The translations under genes and the position numbers were made by a program. The notes beneath the pieces are model-generated. The model was not told the origin of the DNA. It did not search any database and saw only the letters and a program-made list of their open reading frames with translations. A stretch of DNA of 64,000 nt from Stratiolaelaps scimitus. Taxonomy: Eukaryota; Arthropoda; Arachnida; Mesostigmata; Laelapidae. Positions 33,601 to 45,720 of the stretch are shown piece by piece. The DNA is taken from the NCBI GenBank assembly GCA_019614645.1, contig JABWDB010000071.1:526001-590000 (forward strand), given 5' to 3'. The stretch's first letter is position 1. Each line of letters opens with the position of its first letter.

Positions 33601-34699
33601 TAATTCTCGTTTTCTTGTACAAATCAGTACCGTGTGGACCAGCCCTTGCTAATTATAACGTCAAAGACTCGGTTTGGCATACTATCAACGAAATTTAGCA
33701 GGATCTGGTGGCTGACACCTCTCCAGGCCTTCAATAACTCCTCTTGTAATGCTTCCACAGATGTATACTGTCGATTCAACGCATATACTCGTCGGATAAG
33801 AATGCCCCAGAGGTTCTCCATCGGGTTGAGATAAGAAGAACTGCTGGCCACTCTAGTGTTTCAATGTCATGCCATCCTAACCACGCCAGTGTACTAACGC
33901 TAACGTGAATTGAAGCTTTATCTTGTTAGAAAATAATTGGCAGTCGGTGAAATCTGCTACTAGATGGTAGTAGGTTGTTGGTCAACATCTGCTGATAGTC
34001 CTCGCTATTCATTCGAGAGGAGATGAAAGCGAATCCAAGTTTGTCAAGCTCCCCAACGCATAAAGCACGCTCCGCCGAACATGTGCTTCGAGAAGTACCG
34101 CTATTCTCTACGTACATCATGCCAGTAACCGTTAAATTCATCTAGCCCATCCAAATTTAACTTCCTCTCGTCACTGAAGACGATCTGAAACAACATAGTA
34201 CCTTCAGATAGATATGCACCCTCAGGATACTATTTAAAAAACATTGCCCCAATATTGATCAATGTCCAGTCTCCGTCCATATTGTTGCGGGCGAAGTTTA
34301 ATTGGGCAGTCATGTGGCGTTGTTAAAGACGAGGTCTTGTTTTCATATGCGCCCGTGTGATATGCGGATAACGCTTAATTGTCTTTAAAACTGTTGACCT
34401 ATGAACCTGAAGGTTTAACCCTTGCCCGATTGCTTCGCAACTTATGGTCGAATTCGAGGCTAATCGACAGATGTGAATGTCAGTCCCCTGGCTGATCTTT
34501 CGTGGACGTCCTTTAGACTTATTAGTACCATACGTAAATAATTTTGCACTACGTGGCGATTTCTGGCAATTTCTCTGGCAATTGCAGCCTGGGTCTTCGG
34601 TATAAAGCAGTAATATCTGCTTTCTCTGCATCAGTAAGGCGCGTGTCCCATGACTGCAGTACAGCTCGAATGCTCAACACAAAGTGGATCAATTTAGCG

Positions 34700-34919
34700 A
34701 GAACACTCGATAACGGAGGGTGCGTTATCCTTTTGCACACCCGAAAAATGACACATTTTATTGTAGCAAGCTGTTTGCGCCGTCATATGCGCTGTTCTTT
34801 GTGGTGTGTATGTTATTTGACACGTACATTAATCTGATACAGAATAAATGCCTCAAAGGCGTATTCTTGGTATCGATTTGTTGAAATATAGGGATGCGTT
34901 AAGCTTAGGCACACCACTG
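34700..34919 (-). repeat. Right terminal inverted repeat of Tc3-like element
   Basis: Starts inside at GAGAACACTCGATAACGG and ends GGCACACCACTG just before TA. It is the inverted partner of 33385-33600. Confidence 0.88.
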
Positions 34920-35099
34920 TATATGTATCCTGTATATATGTATAATATACTCCGAAAGATGGAAAGAGTTTCTCGTCACGAAGTGGATGTTACAACAGTC
35001 AAACATGTTCTACTCGGAAGGATCTGTCCCTAACTGTAGCCGTGTGTAGGCTCACAGATCCACGGATGCCTGGAGCGATCGAGTACGTCGTTGTTTTTA

Positions 35100-35240
35100 T
35101 TCGTTGGCACATATCACGATGGCGGATGTACTCCCGGTTCAAGGACAGCCTCCGTCAGGGTTCGTCTTATGAAGCAATGCGGAAAGCCGTGGACCGTGGA
35201 CGTTAAATGTTGGCTGTGAGTCAGTCCGGAAACAAGAAAA
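35100..35240 (+). repeat. SINE family A copy
   Basis: GGGTTCGTCTTATGAAGCAA, then GCGGAAAGCC...GTGGAC and TTAAATGTTGGCTGTGAGTC, align with the body of the SINE at 9984-10170 in the same orientation. The head is eroded, with a B-box-like GGTTCAAGG only. Confidence 0.6.
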
Positions 35241-35342
35241 AGAGGAAGGCCAGCCTTCCTTGACCGGAACAAGCATTTCGGGCCGAATAGGCACAGGGTT
35301 CTTTCTTAAGTATAAAATCGCAGACACGCAGCATCGCAGGCA

Positions 35343-35380
35343 AGCAAGTCGCGTGCACAAAGCAGTGCACACGACTTGCT
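35343..35380. repeat. 16-bp inverted repeat
   Basis: AGCAAGTCGCGTGCAC and GTGCACACGACTTGCT are reverse complements with one mismatch around a 6-nt loop (AAAGCA). Confidence 0.85.
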
Positions 35381-35699
35381 CCAATATCTTGCTGCTCTTC
35401 CTGCAGTGGCAGAATAACCATCCGGGAGATGCGTAAAGCATCTCCTTGAACCGATCCCACGTATCCGTTTCCACAAACTCAAACGTGTTTGCGAACGAGG
35501 AACGCGAGAAACCCACTGATCGGCCAGCCACGTGCGCTCGTTCGCGAATTCACCAACCCTCTGATTTGTCTTGGTCTCGTTGAACGAGTACTAGGGATTG
35601 CCTCTTCATCAAGCACTAGACCATGGTGAAGGTAATGTCACTGAGGCCGTCACCGTCTGGTCCACATGGTTCGACACTCCAACAAATGAAGCGGGCCTA

Positions 35700-38600
35700 A
35701 TATATATATATATATAGTTAACCAAAGTTATGGCTATCCGAATATAATCATGTCGTTCCGTCGGTTAAGCGTGCCCGTGAGTGGTATTCGATAATAAAGA
35801 AACATTCAGTCAGTCACACCCAGTGAACATAGTCGCACTCAATGTAACTGAACAACATGGGCAGACATAACAATTGGCGCGTGTGTGCGTGTCATGTTAA
35901 TAAAATGTCTGCCGTCAGTAAAGTAGACTAACCCGAGAAAGCTAGGATTTTGTGGTAGTTTTGTCGCGATTGCTGACGACACGTTGACACAGCTATCACG
36001 ATTTCGTCGGGCCCGCCACCTACAGATCCATTCCTTCCTTGCCGCGGACCCCCTGCTATTCCCTTTGAAGATTTCGATGTTTGTCGTCTATTTGGAGGCA
36101 AGTGGACTAGATGAGTCCTAAGACAGCCGAAAACGCTCGCTGTTGCTGTCGTGTCTAGTTATTGAAGAGTTCGCGCAATTTAAGGCAATAGAGGGTCAAG
36201 AATTCTTCGTGCCGGAAGACACCAAGTCACCGGTTGATATGACGCAGCGGTTCTCCTTTTGCGAGCTCGTTTTGTTACAAGTTCGGAAGTGATAGGCGCG
36301 CTCGCAGAATTTCTTGGACGTTCGTTTCGCGCAGGCGAAGATGTAGCCGAGTACGTAGCTGCCCTTTTGAACACTGGCAAGTACTGCAGATTCGACAAGT
36401 TCAAGTTGGACCAAGCAGTAGTGACAATGTTGATCATGACTGTGCCCAATGATCACGTCCGTCGGGCGTTGTTCACCGAGGAGTCTACAGATCTGACGCT
36501 AGAGAAAAAAAATGGTAGCGAAGCAGGTGGAGCGGAAATCGGAGAAGGTGAATCATTTTGCCGTTAGTGCCGCTTCTGGGTAGGCAGCTGCAATGTTGCG
36601 ACACCAGGTCAACACAGTAAGCAAGATCAGTTCTGGCAACAAAAATCACCAGCGTTTCCAAGACAGGAATATGTCGACCGTGGACGATACAGAGTACAAC
36701 GAGCAGCTGGAGCTTCCGGCGACTCGTCGATGTGCACGCTGTACGAGTTCACAACATACTTCTCAGGATATAATATCTCCCGCATTAAACGCTGCTTGTT
36801 GAAGAGATAGCATAAATTACTTAGATAAATTGCGTCCCACTAGCAAACGTTTGGTTGCTTTTACTGGTGAACCAATTAAAGTTAAAGGGGAAATTGATGT
36901 TGATTTAGCATTTGAGGGATGACAGACCCGATGCAAAGTATTTGTAGTAGACAAGGGTTAGTCAGTATTAGGTATGGACGCATTGCGTGCTCTTTGCGTC
37001 AATACTGATTTTAAAATGGGTCATTGTTGCGTTTTTGCTGTGTATGAGGTTAACTTGCCAGGCCATTTGAAACGTTTTCAAAATTAATTTGGTGGTAGTC
37101 TGGGAGAAGTTCAGGGTTACGAAAAGTGCTATTTTCCCCAAACAATAGAAGCTAAGGCGTTTGCCTCTATAAATTAGGTACACATGATCTATTCGATGCA
37201 AAACGAAGGTATAATTGAGCGAATTGATGCATCTGAATGGGTATCGCCCATGGTCATTGTCCAGAAGAAAAATGGAAGTTTGCTGTTCTGCGTCGATTTG
37301 CGAGAGGTTAACAAGGCGATTGTGACTAGTTCCTTTCCAATACCGCATCTAGAGGATTTGAAGGATTTCATTGAAGCTCCGCGGCGCGACCGTATTCTCG
37401 AAGAGCGATGCCATGAGTACATATTTCCAACTAGAATTGGCGGGCCAGTCATGTAGTATGACCTCGTTCATTACACCGTGGAGTGTTTTCCGTTTACGTC
37501 GAATACCACAGGGTTTTAGTTCCGCACCTGGCACATTTCAGGAAGTCATGCACGACATTTTTGGTGATCTGAACGGTGTTCTCGACAACGTATAATATTA
37601 ATATTTCGTGCAAATCAGACAGAACACGATGAACGCCTGTACGCTGCGCTATCACGTATCGAGAATGCTGGTATGACGTTGAACTCCCCAAGTGTGTTTC
37701 CAGCGTACCTGAGATTGATTTCGTTGGATTTACCATCAGCGCTGAAGGTGTTCATCCAACAGCGGATAGTGCCAAGGCAATAGATATGTTACCGGTGCCT
37801 ACCAATTCAGGTCAGTTGAGGTCAATGTTAGGGGAGGCTAGTTTCTAGATTCGATGTGTTCCACATTTCGCTGATAGAACCAAACCATTGAGAAGGCTTC
37901 TTAGACAAGGTGTGCCATTTCAGTGGGGTCCTGAAGAGCAGACTGCCTTTGAAGACACAAATTAAAAATGCTATTCCCTTGGCCATTTTTGATCCTTCAC
38001 TTGAAACAATTGTGGTCACAGATGCTTCCGATTATGGTCTCGGCGCCGTACTGTTTCAACGGTATATGGATCGGGAACTTCCAGTGGTATATGCATCATG
38101 TGCCCTTCATAGTGAAAAAGAAGCACTTGCATCTGTTTTCGCTATTGAGAAATGGCACATTTTTCTGTGGGGGCGACGAATTGTTTTGCGAACAGATCAT
38201 CAAGCTTTAGTGGCGTTATTGGGTTCTTCTCGAACTGGCCGTAAATCGATGAGAATGACTAGGTGGGTAGAACGCGCATACGTCCATACAATTATTCAGT
38301 TGAATATCGGTCAGAAGCAAGTAATTGCGTTCCAGACATGCTGATATAAAACTGCGTGTAATCGAGATGGTAGCTGCATATAACGCTACACCTCACGCCA
38401 TCACTGGCAAAACACCGTCCGAACTTCTTCATGGGCATATTACGCGTTCGAACAATACTATGTTGTCACCCAAGAAAATTACTTCTGGGGAAGGGGAAGA
38501 AAATGGAGGAAATATGTTAAAGAGAAACAAATGCGGCAGAAACAATACTCCGACAAACGCCGGGCGGTTAAATATAGGTCATTTAAGCCTGGAGATTGGG

Positions 38601-38815
38601 TGAGGATTGGAGGAGGAACCAGATCGCAAAGACTGAATCTAAGTATTCATCATTAGTGCGTATCGTAAGGCGTCTCGGCCGGTCCATCTTTTTGACCAGT
38701 GATTCTCGGAAGTGGAATATTGCTCGTCTCGCTCCAGCTATCGTGTCTACCACTGTACCTTCGTTATTCGATAATAATGAAGATTTCTTTGGCTTTGGAT
38801 GAAGACTCAGGTTAT
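35700..38815 (+). mobile_element. Ty3/gypsy LTR retrotransposon remnant
   Basis: Candidate 5' LTR end and primer-binding site near 35870-35880 (ACAATTGGCGC, with AATAAAG about 80 bp upstream). Gag-like text at 36180-36570 (FLGRSFRAGEDVAEYVAALL). RT at 37184-37590 in three frames (EGIIERIDASEWVSPMVIVQ, RRIPQGFSSAPGTFQEVMHD). The YVDD block is destroyed by a small deletion near 37590. RNase H and connection follow at 37620-38340 (TDASDYGLGAVLF, LRTDHQALVAL). An internal deletion at about 38340 removes nearly all integrase, leaving only its end (TPHAITGKTPSELLHG at 38390; FKPGDWVRIGG at 38585). No 3' LTR was recognised. Confidence 0.88.
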
Positions 38816-40320
38816 GCCTATATGAACAAGAAAAATCACAAAAGTCACAGCAAAATGCTTTTATTATTTGAATAGTACAATACCACTAAAATGGGGTCTT
38901 TGATCCAAACGATTTATGGATTTATGCCTCTTTAAACTTTCTCCACTCGGAATGTCCGAATTCGCTTCTGAAACCACAATCACAGGTATTTTTAAATGCG
39001 CAAGCTATGCAAATAAGCAATAAGGGAGAATATAATCAGTACAGTCTGAGCTATGACAAACTAAAAAGGGATGTTTCTTCCTTGAGAACTATTTTGACCA
39101 GTCCCAACTTCGCGTTATACTGCACGGTGACCCTCCCGCCGGGAAGGCAGGGACCGTTTATTCTAACTTCAGGGCCGTTGGCGGTGTAGAATCCCTCTAC
39201 ACATAGAGGAGTGAGAGCAAAGGTTTCTGTGAGAATGATTGCGTCGATTTTTCTTAGCTGTGAGATAGGAACGAGAGAGAGAGAGAGAATTGAGGCAGCC
39301 CTCTCTATGTCCCATTAGACGATCTTTAGAACTCTTCCAGTTCGGAACCTGGTTTTTGTTTGTGGGCGTCCCCGGTTTCGGCTCTGGACGTGTTGGCGGT
39401 TCTGCGAGAACGGGGCGGCGTTCACGAGCGTGACGCGTTCATCCCGGACCTCGCCCTCGTCGGCGGTGATTGTGATCGGATGGTTGTCACCTACTCCAGC
39501 TGAATCTCTAATATGGGTCGGAGAACTGCGTAAGGGGCTGTCGGTATTTGCGCTGCCTCCGTGTTGGTTTTGTTTTTGTTTGTAGGTGAGGGAGAAAACT
39601 GTGGCGACCAGATCAATCTCACCGATAATACGATGCTTGTCGACAAGCGTGTACGCTGTTCGCCAGTGGCCGACACGGCAAAATAGACAATGATAGCAGT
39701 GGAATTGATCGCTCGATTAAAGAACCGGATAGCTGGACAGCCGCATTTCAACAGACAATGCACTAGTCAGGTTTCCACATACCCAGAAACTGCTAAGCCA
39801 CCACATTCGAGGGGGGGAGAAAGGAAGATTGGTCATCGAAGTCTCCGTATGCAACCTGTCCTTCGAGTCAGTCAAATACTCGGGAACCTTCCATGATCGT
39901 CACGAAGGTATCAGTCTCAAGCCTCACGTTCCGATCGGCATTGAAGTAGACCTAGGCTGGCAGGACAAAAGACCACGACAAAAGCACCATGTCGTAGGCC
40001 AAAATCCAAGAAACTTAACGAATAGAAGCTACTAGACGTCATGACTACCTTCTTCCCAATCCCCACAGAAGAGGATATCGAGGTCCACGGTTACAATACG
40101 AGGCTAAGCAATGCACTGCTATCTTCAGCCCACCACCCCCCGCCCCGAAAAGGCTATTTTCAGGTTTATATTAAAGGTTTAACGCAGCTTATTTCGCCGC
40201 ACGTCATCTCATGTTCAAGCAGAGAGCAAGAGCTGCGGTTCGGCCAGCAGAGACAGTGTTGTACTGCACAGCGAAAACGGAATACAGGGGGACACTCCGC
40301 GCGACACGAAAAATGACAAG
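38816..40320. other. Unclassified stretch, possibly LINE 5' region
   Basis: A (GA)n tract lies at 39273-39288. Open stretches at 39491-39763 (-) and 39829-40035 (+) have no recognised motif. The direct continuation into LINE sequence at 40320 suggests that some of it is the 5' part of that element. Confidence 0.35.
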
Positions 40321-41640
40321 CTTCTCAGAAAAGACGAAAAGCTGATCCGAGAGTCCCTCCGGACGACATACAAATGGCTTCGTATGGGTGGCCGCACCCA
40401 AATCACATCCCCTATCCTCTACTCGGAACTAACTAAGCACTTTGTGGACCTCCTGGAACCGACCGTCTCCGGCCCACACTCGACGCCGCTATACAGACTG
40501 ACCTGACGTAGGTTAGGCTCTAAGAGGTGAAATGGACAGGAGAGATTAAATGGACAGGAAATTCGACACACACGGCCTGCACTGCGTTGTTTCAAGATGT
40601 GCACGAGGCTCTCGAAGACACTGGAAAACGCCATTTTCGCTGACGTCCAGGCCGCCTTTGACACCGCCCCCAGGGCCACGGCTTTAGAATGTCAGCAGCG
40701 ATGGGGGTCCCCCAGAGGTTCCTAGATATGTTAACGGCGATCTTCCAAGAGAACGAAATTGTACTCGACGATGTCGTCGCACTGCATGAAGCCTTCACCC
40801 AAACAACAGAACCTTAGCCCCCTACTCTTCGCTGTCCTAGTTTCTGACCAGTCGAGAGCGATCCAGCACCCGCACCCGGGGGTAAAAGTACTCATGTACG
40901 CTGACGACCTGGTCCTCTACTGCACAAACAGGCGACACACGCAACAGGCTCTGGGGACCCTAAAAGCCAAGGTAGAAAGTCTCGGGGGCCAGATCAACAC
41001 GGACAAGACTGTGGCCATAAAATTCAGTGGCGGGGGCCGCCTTGCCAAAGGGGACTACGTCATGCCATACAAATCGTTGATAACCCTGACAAATTTTGCT
41101 ATCTGGACTTACACTGTCAATGAATAGGCACGCCTTCAGCGATCACATTCGAGAAAGGTTTCACAAAGCACTTGCAGGAAGCCAACAGATCAAGTCTCCC
41201 CACAATCTATCGGTTCGAACGGTGCTCTCCTTGTTCGACGTAACGGTTGAACCAATGGCCTCCTACGGTGTCCGACTCATTTGGAACGACCTTAAAGAGT
41301 CCGACCTCGCAACGCTCGACAAAGCGAAATCGAGCTTTCTGAAGAGGGTGCTCTGCCTGCTAGCACACGCCAGTAGCACCAAAACGCACCATGGCAGCCG
41401 CGCTTATATTCGTGGAGGAGCTGAAGGAGCGCTTTTACCTGCCCTGGTCAGAAGCATACCAGACACACATCGAAGATTCCCGCAGAAATATATCTAACCT
41501 AGAAGCAGGCTTCTACCAAACAAAAGCGATGATACCAGACGTTTGGAAGGGCTGCTCGCACCCATCTCGCCTGCTTGACAGAAAACTTCCACAATTCGGG
41601 TACAGCCTCCGCATGTAGACTCTGTAGAGGCGCATGCTCC
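40320..41640 (+). mobile_element. LINE with RT palm and thumb, frameshifted
   Basis: Plus-strand frames give FADVQAAFDTAPRATAL, then NLSPLLFAVLVSDQSRAIQH and the catalytic block VKVLMYADDLVLYCTNRRHT, then LGGQINTDKTVAIKFSGGGR and the thumb LSVRTVLSLFDVTVEPMASY. The catalytic YADD is intact, but frameshifts near 40690, 41090 and 41390 break the frame. Same family as 31100-32290. Confidence 0.85.
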
Positions 41641-42555
41641 AAGTACCATCTCAGCATTTGCTAAACAGGCCAAGCATTCATTGGTCTGGGTCACGATCTA
41701 CCTCCCTCACCCGGACCAGTAGGGCTGTCGTATCTGATATTATTGTTATCTTATCTCATTCCATTTATTTTTTTTCTATTTCTACCCTCATACCATCTGT
41801 TGGTGAAATAAACGAAATTATGATGGACAGGAATGTGTCTGAAAATGAACTTTGCTTGAAATGACAAAAATTCACTCCGGACAGGCTCACCAACTTCAGA
41901 ACTCTTCAACTTGCGAGGCACCCTTCTATCGATGGGTGCTCGAGACCAATTCACCATCTGCTTCACATATTTTAATAGAATATAAAGACAAATGTTTATG
42001 GCCAGCACTGCGATTACAGCAAATCTCAACTTCTCGTAATAAAATAATGATAAAAGAGAATCACAAATGTTTAGATGTATTATTGCACAATGTATTATTT
42101 ACGCATATACCCGAATATTCACATACACATTTTATTGATATATTTTTATAATTCGGTGGTGAACTGTCTAGTCGACACAAGTACTCGCAGTCCACGAGGG
42201 AGGGAACCCCACACTGTTTTTGAAAGGATGACATTTTTTTCAACCGCACGGGCACATTCCGATGTTCATAAAAGTGCGCCGATCCAGCGCAGGGTTGACA
42301 TGGATGACAAAATGCCTCTATTTGCTAAAATCAATTCTCTGCTGGGAGTCTCTCTGGTCTGGTATCAGGTTTTTGGTCCAACGCTCCTTCACCACTGCCG
42401 GAGTAACCTGTGGTCACTCTTGTTGCCAGGCATGACGATAGCGGTAAGCGAGAAGACGACCTCCGGTGGAATCAGATCCTTCGGCATCTTGAAAGCGAGG
42501 AGGGCGACACGCATCGTGTAAATTCCATTAATCGGGAGTACCTCGTACGAGGCGT
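41641..42555. other. No supported feature
   Basis: A plus-strand frame is open at 42075-42521 (148 codons) but shows no family motif, and its first part is AT-rich non-coding-like text. No splice-framed exon was recognised. Confidence 0.35.
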
Positions 42556-43013
42556 CAAGGTCCCACACAGAGACTCAGAGGTTTAAGCCGAATATAGCCC
42601 TAAGAGCATTGTTCTGGATAACCTCAGCTTGGTCGGATATTCGAAGATAACCCTCTCTCCAGACTGCCAGTGCGTAACAAAGCACAGGTGGCAGCAGAGC
42701 CTTATAAACCAAGATAAGACATTCTCGTGGGACTCCCATCTGCCTACCTCCCCGCAGTCCCACAATGACTGCACAGAAATTAGATGCCAGGGCTGTCAGA
42801 TTGAATCTGCCACTTCATCATTTCGTGGAGGTTTAACCCTAGGACCAGATGTGAGCCCCCGAGTGTGGGTAACGTCAACCATTCTCTGAGGTGTGCGGAA
42901 TAAAACCAGCTCCACTTTGCTAGTATCGACAACTAGCCCAAACATCTTGGAAGCCTCAATGGTCTTTACAAGGTGGTACAGAGCCCCTTGAATCCCAATG
43001 GTAAGCTTGGCGG
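42556..43013 (-). mobile_element. LINE 3' fragment, left arm of a large inverted repeat
   Basis: The minus strand encodes RT thumb text (MGLRGGRQMGVPRECLILVY, LAVWREGYLRISDQAEVIQN) that matches the plus-strand copy at 43920-44391 in 58 of 62 residues over 42763-42575. DNA similarity continues to about 43013. Head-to-head with its partner. Confidence 0.85.
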
Positions 43014-43486
43014 GTACAAACTCTCGACAGCATTAATAACCGTAAAAGTATGACACATAATTCGAATATGGAATATACAAATAGTTCATAGCATAAGCAG
43101 CAATATACACGGGATGAACCGAACACAAACAAACAAATGTTGTATAGTAATGTCTTTCTCAAAACCAACGAGAAATATGTGCAGCTTTGTCATGTATTCA
43201 GATCGCATAATGAAGCTAAACAAACCGAAACATCCTATAACATTTGTAGATAGTAGAATGCCCCAGACTGAAAATATTGAACGCCATAATTATACACAAA
43301 CAGATTTTAGGGATTGGGATAAAAAAGCTTCTTTGCCTGTCCTGCGAACTTCTCCTTTTTAACCCCTCGGTATTACTTTCCCTAACTCCCCATGATATTT
43401 AGGGTCTAAAATGTATTGAATAGTCTCCATTTGGGTGCTAATATCCTTCTCAATCAACGTATTCATACTTGTGGATTCTTCGTTTC

Positions 43487-43518
43487 AGCTACTATATATA
43501 TATGTATATATAGTAGCT
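43487..43518. repeat. Palindromic TA-rich hairpin
   Basis: AGCTACTATATATA and TATATATAGTAGCT are perfect inverse copies around a 4-nt centre, just upstream of the right LINE copy. Confidence 0.85.
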
Positions 43519-43519
43519 A

Positions 43520-44391
43520 TGGCGAGTAGGCTTGGAACGTCCTGAGGTCGGCAATTTAGTTTCCGAAGAGCGACTGAACTTGCTTTGGCGCATCTCTGTC
43601 AGGAGATTTGCGATACAACAGAATGTAAGCAGTTATGTTTTAGGGTATTTTTGGATGTAGCGACGGCCTTCAATTGCTTTCGACATGGGATATTCCTGCA
43701 AATGCTCGAATGTCTTGGCTGTGCACCGATTACCGCAGACTGGTTCAGTTTATACCTCACCAGGAGAAAGCACAGAGTGAAGGTCGATTGCGTCGTATCC
43801 CGCTGGGAGGACGTTAACATTGGAACGATGTTCACTGTTTATATGAACTTTCCTCTGTTTATGATCTGTGACGGCGATATCTGAGGGACCATTGCAGATG
43901 CAGACGACACTCTGATGCTATTTCCACTTGACCCCGCCAAGCTTTCCATTGGGATTCAAGGGGCTCTGGACCACCTTGTAAAGACCATTGAGGCTTTCAA
44001 GATGTTTGGGCTAGTTGTCGCTACTAGCACAGCGGAGCTGGTTTTATTCCGCACACCTCAGAGAATGGTTGACGTTACCCAAGCTCGAGGGCTCACCTCT
44101 GGTCCTAGGGTTAAATCTCCACGAAATGATGAAGTGGCAGATTCAATCTGATAGCCCTGGCATCTAATTTCTGTGCAGTCATTGTGGGACTGCGGGGAGG
44201 TAGGCAGATGGGAGTCCCACGAGAAAGTCTTATCTTGGTTTACAAGGCTCTGCTGCTACCTGCGCTTTGCAACGCACTGGCAGTCTGGAGAGAGGGTTAT
44301 CTTCGAATATCCGACCAAGCTGAGGTTATCCAGAACAATGCTCTTAGGGCTATATTCGGCTTAAACCTCTGAGCCTCTGTGTGTGCCAGGT
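43520..44391 (+). mobile_element. LINE RT fragment, right arm of the inverted repeat
   Basis: Plus-strand RT palm (FRVFLDVATAFNCFRHGIFL, CAPITADWFSLYLTRRKHRV), catalytic region altered to ADADDTLML near 43900, then LVLFRTPQRMVDVTQARGLT and the thumb MGLRGGRQMGVPRESLILVY. Longer than its inverted partner at 42556-43013. One stop (near 43881) and a gap near 44150 interrupt it. Confidence 0.85.
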
Positions 44392-45682
44392 AATACTTAC
44401 TAGCTCTTGTTGGTAAAGTGAGGCTCCGGTGGTAAATCTTGCCGATTCAGGTGAGAAACAAGTACATCGAAGCAATAGAAGCATATCTCCTTTCGGGCTG
44501 TGCGCGGCAGGGCGGCCGTGTCCCCGTAACCGAGAGCCAGTTTGGCCTTTTGCCGACCGCGGTGAGTCCATGACCTTCTTGAGAAGCTGAAAAAAGCCTA
44601 ATTCAAATCACGAAACCGAAAATTTGTTAGGTCACCTTTCATATAAGATGCCTTTCTCACTTCTCCCGTTTTAATTTATGATTATTAGATTAATGCAATT
44701 ATCATTTCAGACGCAATAATCCGCTTGGCATAGTGATTAGTACAATTGGTATAGATTCCACAAAAGAAAGGCCTCGTGTCAGGCTAAATACCTGTATTTT
44801 TTCTGAGGTATTTCTGTCCTTGCAAAGGAGATTGCTAGTCTAATACATTTAACATTTTCGCTTTTATACTACATCAAATTAATATCCATGATTGAATAGC
44901 AAAAAAACTTGCAGTTCAGTTAATGAACCACAATTTGGATTTGTTATACTGCACAAATCATGACGGGTACTGTAAACCTTCATATGTACCGTAAATTGCC
45001 TTTTGTTCCAAAAAGAATATACCAAAACGCTAAGATTTCTGTGTGACCGACAAGGCGGGAAGAGATCTTAAGATTGTACCATGATCGTTAATATTTCGAA
45101 CAATTCGACGCTGTACGAAAATGGCCAAGACCACATGTAGGTTAAACGTGTACTTGTACGAGTTACTTCCTGAAGGCAGTCCACGAGGAGTACGGCACGA
45201 GCTGAAATTCATCATTAGTTCTTAAATGTAATTAATGACTTTGCCAACGGAGACGATTAGACGTCAAAAACGTTTGAGCTGATATACCTAATACGCAGAT
45301 TGTTCACAGGACAATCGACCCCGGAAACGCGTACACAAAGAGTGTATGAGCAAGCGCAAAGCAACCCCTTCTAAAAATACACCAATATTCGTATATCAGC
45401 AATATAGATACAAAAATCCTGAAGTGTTCAGTGATAGTATGTAGTATGAAAATTGTCTATATTGTTATAGTAGGACACTGGCATTGCACTGGCACTCGCC
45501 ATTGATGTATTCGGCTTAAAATAGAGTATGGAGTGGTGGCCAATTATTAACTGACGACTAACAGTTACTCTTTTGAAATGAGTGAATCACTACGGCTGGG
45601 CGCCGTTGTCATAGTGAAGTGCGCGCATGAGTTCGCCTTCTCACTTATTCCGCGCCGTCTGTGCTGCATGAACACCAAGCAG

Positions 45683-45720
<38 letters not shown>

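Larger units (their letters stand above)
33385..34919 (-). mobile_element. Tc3-like DNA transposon, complete ends, dead transposase
   Basis: A 1,535-bp element bounded by CAGTGGTGTGC...TTAACGCA termini in inverted orientation. The right end abuts TA (34920-34921), the Tc1/mariner target; the left flank reads TG, probably a decayed TA. Terminal inverted repeats extend roughly 215 bp each (about 33385-33600 and 34700-34919). The transposase reads on the minus strand: a helix-turn-helix region (34631-34323, CEAIGQGLNLQVHRSTVLKT, with KGRPRKIS), a core (SRMNSEDYQQMLTNNLLPSS) and a C-terminus (YLNPMENLWGILIRRVYALN). These are separated by stops and frameshifts. Confidence 0.9.
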
